DNA of 7,164 bases from Candidatus Peregrinibacteria bacterium (GTDB lineage Bacteria > Patescibacteriota > Gracilibacteria > UBA1369 > UBA12463). The first letter of the stretch is position 1. Each line of letters starts with the position of its first letter. Below the pieces are notes generated by a model. It ran no database searches. It was not told where the DNA came from and saw nothing but the letters and a program-made list of their open reading frames with translations. The stretch lies in contig JAHFJT010000033.1 of assembly GCA_023245695.1 (NCBI GenBank), forward strand, positions 1-7,164. Reading direction: 5' to 3'. This document shows positions 1 through 4,728 of the stretch, piece by piece. Both the position numbers and the translations under genes were made by a program.

Positions 1-1718
1 TTGATATTGAGGGACATCCGAAGACGAAGATCACGGTGTATACCACGCGTATCGATACGCTCTATGGATGTTCGTACGTCGTGGTGGCGCCTGAGAACCC
101 CCTACTCGAGACGATTGTGACGAGCGGACAGACGCAGGCTGTGAGCGAGTATAAAGAACAGACGAAGAAAGAAACTGACATCAATCGAAGCGCGGAAGGC
201 CGTGAAAAAAGTGGCGTGTTCACGGGTACCTATGCGGTGAATCCTATCAGCGGTGAGCGAGTTCCTGTCTGGACTGCGGACTATGTTTTAATGACGTATG
301 GGACAGGTGCTGTGATGGCAGTTCCTGCGCACGATGAACGTGACTACGCGTTTGCAAAAAAATACGAGCTCCCTATCAAGCAGGTTATCAAGCCTGCGAG
401 TGATGTGCGAGTGTCTCTCGTAGATGGGCCGTTTACGGATGATGGCATCTTGATCAACTCTGCGGAGTTCGACGGTGTGGAGAGCTCCATGGCTCGCAAG
501 AAAATTACGGAAATCCTGAAACATGAGAGCACTGGTGACTTTAAAGTGAACTTTAAGTTGCGAGACTGGCTCGTCTCACGACAACGATACTGGGGTGCAC
601 CGATTCCGATTATTTACTGTAAAGATTGTGGCGATGTGCCGGTTCCAGAAGAACAACTTCCTGTCGTACTACCCGAGGTGAAGGATTATGTTCCAAAGGG
701 TAAGTCCCCGCTTGCTGCTGTGCCTGAATTCGTCAATACAACCTGCCCTCGGTGCGGAAAACCCGCTGAACGCGAGAGCGATACAATGGATACGTTTGTG
801 GACTCGAGCTGGTATTTTTTGAGATATCCTTCTGCCCATATGCCGAATGCAGCGTTCGACCGTGAGCTCGTGTCACGCTGGATGCCGGTGGATATGTACA
901 TTGGCGGGCCTGAGCATGCGTGCATGCATCTGCTCTATGCGAGGTTCATTACGATGGCTCTCCATGATGCCGGCCACATTAATTTTGATGAGCCGTTCAA
1001 GCGACTCGTGCATCAGGGTTTGGTGACAAAAGATGGTGCCAAGATGTCGAAGTCGAAGGGTAATGTCGTGAGTCCTGATGAGTTTGTGGAGCGATATGGA
1101 AGTGATGTTTTCCGCATGTATCTAATGTTCATGGGTCCATTTGAGGCCGGAGGCGACTGGAATGATCATGGCATCACCGGCGTCGCTCGATTTGTGGATC
1201 GATTCTGGACACTCATGACCAGCTCGACTGGTACCAAGACTTCTGAGATTTCTGCGATGCGGGATCTCAAGCGAAATATTCATAAGACGATTAAAAAAGT
1301 CCGAGAAGGCATCGAGGCGTTTACTTTTAATACTTCGATTGCGAGCCTGATGGAGTTCGTAAATGATGCCATGAAGACAGGCATTGATGTCGATCAGCGA
1401 AAAGTTATGGTTCGTGTGATCGCGCCGTTGGCGCCACATCTCGCTGAGGAGATCTGGGAATTTCTCGGTGAGAAAGAGAGTGTGTTCAATACTCAGTATC
1501 CTGACTTCGATCCGTCGATGCTCGTAGAGGATTCTGCGGAGTTGGTGATTCAGGTAAATGGAAAAATTCGTGGAACGATTATTGTGGCGACGGGCACGGA
1601 GAAAGACGCCGTTCTGGCTGCGGCAAAGGCACATGAGACGGTGGCGAAGTACTTGGAGGGTGCGGTGGTGAAAAAAGAGATTTACGTTCCGGGGAAGCTG
1701 GTGAGCTTTGTGGTGTAA
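1..1718 (+). CDS. leuS: Leucyl-tRNA synthetase, C-terminal 571 residues (5' end outside window)
   Basis: Class I synthetase that charges tRNA-Leu and edits mischarged tRNA. The reading frame is open to the left edge (first full codon at base 3), so the Rossmann N-terminus with HIGH is missing; the GTG at 36 is internal, not a start. Seen in order: the CP1 editing site with a threonine-rich TTRIDT stretch (bases 42-59) and GTGAVMAVPAHDERD; the LRDWLVSRQRYWGAP return to the catalytic core; a zinc knuckle of two CxxC pairs (YCKDCG and CPRCG), as in Thermus LeuRS and absent from E. coli LeuRS; DTFVDSSWYFLRY; YIGGPEHACMHLLYARF; the KMSKS loop at 1041-1055; the anticodon-binding helices with APLAPHLAEEIW; and the usual C-terminal domain (VIQVNGKIRG through YVPGKLV). 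The C-terminus is intact and ends in TAA. The only oddity is Ile for the usual Pro in TTRPDT. The identification is secure. Confidence 0.97.
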   Translation, partial: DIEGHPKTKITVYTTRIDTLYGCSYVVVAPENPLLETIVTSGQTQAVSEYKEQTKKETDINRSAEGREKSGVFTGTYAVNPISGERVPVWTADYVLMTYGTGAVMAVPAHDERDYAFAKKYELPIKQVIKPASDVRVSLVDGPFTDDGILINSAEFDGVESSMARKKITEILKHESTGDFKVNFKLRDWLVSRQRYWGAPIPIIYCKDCGDVPVPEEQLPVVLPEVKDYVPKGKSPLAAVPEFVNTTCPRCGKPAERESDTMDTFVDSSWYFLRYPSAHMPNAAFDRELVSRWMPVDMYIGGPEHACMHLLYARFITMALHDAGHINFDEPFKRLVHQGLVTKDGAKMSKSKGNVVSPDEFVERYGSDVFRMYLMFMGPFEAGGDWNDHGITGVARFVDRFWTLMTSSTGTKTSEISAMRDLKRNIHKTIKKVREGIEAFTFNTSIASLMEFVNDAMKTGIDVDQRKVMVRVIAPLAPHLAEEIWEFLGEKESVFNTQYPDFDPSMLVEDSAELVIQVNGKIRGTIIVATGTEKDAVLAAAKAHETVAKYLEGAVVKKEIYVPGKLVSFVV

Positions 1719-1729
1719 GGCTGGCTTTT

Positions 1730-1753
1730 TTTGCTTAGCTTTGCTTAGCTTTG
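1730..1753. repeat. Short tandem repeat, 10-base unit, about 2.4 copies
   Basis: The unit TTTGCTTAGC occurs twice in full, followed by TTTG. The core TTGCTTA recurs at 1764-1770, where it overlaps the predicted -35 box. The array follows a run of seven T (1726-1732) just after the leuS stop. It could be replication slippage or a regulator-binding array; the sequence alone does not decide. Confidence 0.8.
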
Positions 1754-1763
1754 TCGTGTTTTC

Positions 1764-1791
1764 TTGCTTAATTTATAAAGAGTGTTATAAT
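1764..1791 (+). promoter_or_regulatory. Sigma70-type promoter with extended -10 for the alpha/beta hydrolase
   Basis: The -35 candidate TTGCTT (1764-1769) is followed after 16 bases by a perfect TATAAT (1786-1791). The -10 is preceded by TGT (1783-1785), which makes an extended -10 element. Transcription would start near 1798 and give a leader of about 35 bases before the ATG at 1833. No good terminator separates it from leuS, so some read-through is possible. This is pattern matching, not measured activity. Confidence 0.7.
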
Positions 1792-1832
1792 TAGCCTCTG
1801 TCTTATTTGTCATTTCTTTAGCTCAACTCCCA

Positions 1833-2939
1833 ATGAAACTCAATACCACTCCTCTCGAGGACATTGCTCATGACCTGTATGACCACGCCAACCCGGTCAC
1901 AAAAGATGGCTTTAGCCTTCCACGTTTTCATTCGAATCCCAATAATCCACAGAAGCCTGTGAGTCGTTACCTTGAGGGGAATCAGTTCAGCACACGTCAA
2001 ACTCCAACCCAGGTACCCTATGTGACCTTTGCTCCTGACTCAGTCGGCGACCGTCCTCAGAGTCTCTTGCTCCAGCTTAACGGTTACATGCAGCCTTCTA
2101 CCGGAAATATCACCGACAAGGCACTTCTCCAGAATCTCCCAGTTATGCGCGCTCTTGGAATGCTCGGCATTGGCTACGCGCAAGGAAATCGCGGTGGAAA
2201 AAATGTACTCACTCGCAATGGCCGCTACACGGTGGGGCATATTCAGAATGACGTCGGTTCGGATATTTCGGATATTCTCGACGTTACACAGACAGCGGCT
2301 GGACGTGAGCTTCCCGTCTTTCTTTGGGGACATAGCCAGGGTGGACAACACGCCCTGCATATCCTCAAATTTCCTGAGCACTATGGGCTAAAGCGCGAAC
2401 AGATTCGTGGCGTCATTCTCATGAATGCCATGCTTGCTCCGCACTCACAGATGATGCTCAAGACTCCAGGTTTTATTACGGACATCGCCCTTCCGTCTCT
2501 TGGCAATGTGGCTAAGTCACTCATCACGGGCAGGGGTCTTCGCTTCGAAGGACAGAAGGCCTTTGATACTTTTGTAGGCGAAGGAAATGTCAACGGATTG
2601 CATGAAAAAAGGATTATCGATGGACTCTTTCCTGATTCTGCAGCGTTTTTTGCACAAACTGTTACCACTGGAACATCCCCCTCTCTCAAGGATACCGATC
2701 TTCGGGATCTTCCTATCTCGGTTGTGATTTCTGAGAATGATCAGCTCATGGCACAAGACCTTCAACACGACAGTGCAGAGTATCTCCGGTCTCTCGGTGC
2801 AAACGTCGCTATCAAAAATATTCCAGGTAAACATTTCTCGCCACTTACAACTTTCACTGGTGAATCATCAGAGCGGGTGGAAGATATCATGGAAGCCAAT
2901 CGTCGTGCATTTGAGCATGCGATTCAGCGCTTAGTTTAG
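1833..2939 (+). CDS. Alpha/beta-hydrolase fold protein, probable serine esterase/lipase-like enzyme, substrate unknown
   Basis: A 368-residue protein with the catalytic layout of a serine alpha/beta hydrolase. The nucleophile elbow is GHSQGG (residues 166-171, Ser168) after the hydrophobic strand LPVFLWG. The likely acid is Asp303 in SENDQLM, after the strand PISVVIS, and the likely general base is His334 in PGKHFSP. The QSLLLQLNGYMQ strand (about 77-87) probably contributes the oxyanion region. Residues about 200-290 look like a cap insertion between the nucleophile and the acid. The first 60 residues are polar and rich in Asn, Pro and Thr. I see no signal peptide or membrane helix, so it is probably cytoplasmic. 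ATG 1833 is the only plausible start: the frame closes at TAA 1788-1790 and no ATG, GTG or TTG lies between. There is no Shine-Dalgarno sequence. It has its own promoter and is convergent with rsmI. Esterase, lipase, peptidase or acyltransferase activity cannot be told apart. The fold and triad are well supported; the substrate is unknown. Confidence 0.85.
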   Translation: MKLNTTPLEDIAHDLYDHANPVTKDGFSLPRFHSNPNNPQKPVSRYLEGNQFSTRQTPTQVPYVTFAPDSVGDRPQSLLLQLNGYMQPSTGNITDKALLQNLPVMRALGMLGIGYAQGNRGGKNVLTRNGRYTVGHIQNDVGSDISDILDVTQTAAGRELPVFLWGHSQGGQHALHILKFPEHYGLKREQIRGVILMNAMLAPHSQMMLKTPGFITDIALPSLGNVAKSLITGRGLRFEGQKAFDTFVGEGNVNGLHEKRIIDGLFPDSAAFFAQTVTTGTSPSLKDTDLRDLPISVVISENDQLMAQDLQHDSAEYLRSLGANVAIKNIPGKHFSPLTTFTGESSERVEDIMEANRRAFEHAIQRLV

Positions 2940-2940
2940 T

Positions 2941-3696
2941 CTAGCCTTCGAGGAATGGCGTGTGCTTCCCTCCAAGGGATGCTTCGGCTTTGCTATCGGC
3001 ATAGCTGAGGAGCACGACAAACTCGCCCTTTGGGGTGCGCTTTTTGAAGTCGGCGGTGACGGTTTCGAGGGGGCCGCGAAGGAACTCTTCGTGAATTTTT
3101 GTGAGTTCGCGAGCGAGGACGATCGTCCAGTTTGGAGCGGTTGGCCCGAAGTGCTTCACGAGATCTTCCAGTGTGCGCTGGATGCGGTGCGGAGATTCGT
3201 AGAATATAATCGTCTCTTCGAGATCGCCGGCGAGCGCCTGATCACGCCACCCGGTCAGCAGGGTTTGACGGCCTTTTTTGAGTGGAAGGAAGCCATAGTA
3301 TCGAAAGTGGTGCATGGGAAGGCCGGAGGCGACGAGCGCAGCGAGGAGCGCGGATGCCCCAGGAATCGGAATGATTTGAATACCTTTCTCGAGCGCTGCC
3401 ATAATCAAACTATAGGCGGGGTCAGAAATTCCTGGCGTACCCGCATCGGAGATGAGTCCGACCGACTTTCCTCCTTCGAGTGCGTGAATAATTGAGTCTA
3501 CTTTTGCGGTGCTTGAGTAGGAGTGATAGCTCGTGTACGGAGTCTTGATCTCATATTTTTGGAGTAAGACCGCCGCGTGTCGTGTATCTTCGCAGGCGAT
3601 CAATTCGACTTCTTTCAGGGTTCGCACAGCTCGATACGTGATATCCTCGAGGTTCCCGATTGGTGTCGCGATGATGTAGAGTTTTCCTTTTTCCAT
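2941..3696 (-). CDS. rsmI: 16S rRNA (cytidine(1402)-2'-O)-methyltransferase RsmI
   Basis: SAM-dependent enzyme of the tetrapyrrole-methylase fold that 2'-O-methylates C1402 in the decoding centre of 16S rRNA. The 251-residue product carries the family signatures: ATPIGNLEDIT (10-20), IACEDTRH (33-40), SDAGTPGISDP (83-93, SAM-binding loop), PGAS (112-115), GFLP (135-138), FYESPHR (165-171), ARELTKIHEEFLRG (195-208) and GEFVV (224-228). E. coli RsmI has 286 residues; the core is complete here and the tail is short. I chose ATG 3696 because LYIIATPIGN should lie close to the N-terminus. An in-frame ATG at 3753 would add 19 polar residues and overlap tsaB by 50 bases, so it is less likely. No Shine-Dalgarno sequence is visible. 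It sits seven bases after the tsaB stop, which suggests co-transcription. Its TAG is separated by one base from the stop of the convergent hydrolase gene. Confidence 0.95.
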   Translation of the reverse strand: MEKGKLYIIATPIGNLEDITYRAVRTLKEVELIACEDTRHAAVLLQKYEIKTPYTSYHSYSSTAKVDSIIHALEGGKSVGLISDAGTPGISDPAYSLIMAALEKGIQIIPIPGASALLAALVASGLPMHHFRYYGFLPLKKGRQTLLTGWRDQALAGDLEETIIFYESPHRIQRTLEDLVKHFGPTAPNWTIVLARELTKIHEEFLRGPLETVTADFKKRTPKGEFVVLLSYADSKAEASLGGKHTPFLEG

Positions 3697-3703
3697 GTGA
3701 TGA

Positions 3704-4663
3704 TTATCGTTTTTTCTTGGTAGATTTCGTGAACTTTTTGATTCTATTCGCAAAGGTCTTTAGAAAGCTTTTCTTCGCCAGTGAAGACTTTGATTTGGCT
3801 ACTGGCGCTGGCTTTTTTAGAATTGGCTTCTTGATGATTTTTTTAGGAGCTGCTTTCTTTGGTGCAGTTTTTACAGCGACTTTTTTGGATGGAGCTTGTT
3901 TGATAACTGCTTTTGCAATAGGTTTTTCTGATTTAGGAGCAGGAACAGCACCTCCGCCTCGCTTCGGTGTAGGAACAAAATCTGGGAGCGTCTCGAGTTT
4001 TACGGGAGCGACGAGCTGCTTTTTCTTGGATTCGGTGATGATTGGGGGCCGAGCGTAGCGAGGCACCGCAAGCTTTTTATCACCTTTATCCTGAATCCGT
4101 TCCACGGTCTTCGCAAAGGACAAAAGATCGGTTTCAATAATCCATGTAAACCCTTTGATTTTATTGAGCAGAGAAAACTGCGTCGGTGTGAGCTCGCCGA
4201 AGGCAAGGTACACGTTTCGCTTCTTTCCCTTTCCGGCTTCTTTCGTAATCATCTTCACAGTGTCCTTGAGTTCCATAATAGTCCCGTCGACGTATAGCTC
4301 GTTCTCTGTGATACGGAGAAGAAAGTGAGGCTTGAGAGCCTTATCCTCATCTCGAAGGCGCATTGGCCAAACGTCGTGCGATGTAAGCTTCACCATAGGT
4401 GCCTTGACTGCAGATGCGAGCGCATTGGCCATCGCTACTCCCACGCGTGTACCCGTCAGGGTTCCTGGACCTTCACTCACGATTACCTTCGTCAACTTCT
4501 GGGTGAAAAATGGCTCCAGCTCATGAAGGTGCTGAATCGTCTTGGTAATCGTCTCGTCTTCGTTCATATTCGATCTCCAGTCGCGCTCAAATATGAGAGC
4601 ATCATTCTTGAGCAGTACGAGGTGAATTTTGTATCCGGTGGTATCGAGGGCGAGGGTGTACAT
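3704..4663 (-). CDS. tsaB: TsaB-type tRNA t6A37 biosynthesis protein with a lysine-rich C-terminal tail
   Basis: Residues 1-210 match the ASKHA-fold TsaB (YeaZ) subunit, which partners TsaD and TsaE in making N6-threonylcarbamoyladenosine at tRNA position 37. Diagnostic parts are the N-terminal strand LALDTTG (4-10), SEGPGTLTGTRVGVAMANALA (63-83), equivalent to the GRGPGSFTGVRIG block of E. coli TsaB, and the closing PRYARPPIIT (201-210), where a typical TsaB ends. Here the frame continues for about 108 residues: a Pro-rich linker (216-250), then a tail rich in Lys, Ala and Pro with repeated AP(S/K)KK-like units, ending in TKKKR. I count 31 lysines in residues 212-319. The start is ATG 4663; the bases before it are pyrimidine-rich with no Shine-Dalgarno sequence. 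It lies 65 bases after the large envelope gene and 7 before rsmI. The middle of the core is divergent (KEAGKGKKRN), so the family call is good but activity is inferred. Confidence 0.88.
   Translation of the reverse strand: MYTLALDTTGYKIHLVLLKNDALIFERDWRSNMNEDETITKTIQHLHELEPFFTQKLTKVIVSEGPGTLTGTRVGVAMANALASAVKAPMVKLTSHDVWPMRLRDEDKALKPHFLLRITENELYVDGTIMELKDTVKMITKEAGKGKKRNVYLAFGELTPTQFSLLNKIKGFTWIIETDLLSFAKTVERIQDKGDKKLAVPRYARPPIITESKKKQLVAPVKLETLPDFVPTPKRGGGAVPAPKSEKPIAKAVIKQAPSKKVAVKTAPKKAAPKKIIKKPILKKPAPVAKSKSSLAKKSFLKTFANRIKKFTKSTKKKR
3707..4030 (-). repeat. Low-complexity Lys/Ala/Pro-rich coding tract, tail of TsaB
   Basis: Encodes residues 212-319 of the TsaB-like protein. AP-x-K-K type units recur (APSKK, APKK, APKK, KKP-ILKKP), resembling the tails of histone H1 and some bacterial nucleoid proteins. 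The DNA is locally AT-rich because of AAG/AAA lysine codons. The complementary strand reads as a false hydrophobic ORF rich in Phe and Leu. Confidence 0.8.
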
Positions 4664-4692
4664 AGAGGAGTGGGGGTAAATACGTCAGAAGG

Positions 4693-4701
4693 ATCTTATC
4701 A
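4693..4701 (-). promoter_or_regulatory. Weak candidate extended -10 element upstream of tsaB
   Basis: On the minus strand the spacer contains TGATAAGAT, that is TG-n-TAAGAT, with two mismatches to TATAAT. I find no convincing -35 box at 16-18 bases. If used, it would start transcription roughly 25 bases before the tsaB ATG. It could equally be chance, with tsaB and rsmI read from the upstream gene. Confidence 0.2.
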
Positions 4702-4728
4702 CATTTTTCTACTCGGGTAGATCTTCTT

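Noticed and set aside
36..38. GTG as the leuS start
   Set aside because: The frame stays open upstream to base 3 and encodes matching LeuRS editing-domain sequence, so the gene is cut by the window edge.
1122..1634. 170-codon minus-strand ORF antisense to leuS
   Set aside because: It lies wholly under conserved LeuRS sequence, is rich in Arg, His and Ser, and has no motif.
1695..1732. Possible leuS terminator: AAGCT-GGTG-AGCTT hairpin and a later run of seven T
   Set aside because: The hairpin is inside the coding end, has five base pairs, and is separated from the T run by 17 bases, too far for an intrinsic terminator.
2962..3495. 177-codon plus-strand ORF antisense to rsmI
   Set aside because: rsmI carries all its family motifs on the minus strand. 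The antisense frame has no recognisable domain and is a by-product of composition.
3697..3753. Longer rsmI form starting at the in-frame ATG at 3753
   Set aside because: It adds 19 polar residues not expected in the family and overlaps the tsaB coding end by 50 bases. ATG 3696 fits the family's N-terminus and sits just after the tsaB stop.
3717..4058. 113-codon plus-strand ORF resembling a hydrophobic membrane protein rich in Phe and Leu
   Set aside because: It is the exact antisense of the lysine-rich TsaB tail. AAG/AAA codons read backwards give CTT/TTT, which creates false hydrophobicity. There is no start context or family motif.
4325..4720. 131-codon plus-strand ORF over the tsaB N-terminus and the spacer
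   Set aside because: It is antisense to the conserved TsaB nucleotide-binding block, with no motif and no promoter or ribosome site.
4708..4721. Inverted repeat TCTAC-TCGG-GTAGA in the spacer between the large hydrolase gene and tsaB
   Set aside because: The stem has only five base pairs. On the transcribed minus strand it is followed by A residues, not a T tract, so it is not a convincing terminator, and it is too short to call an operator.
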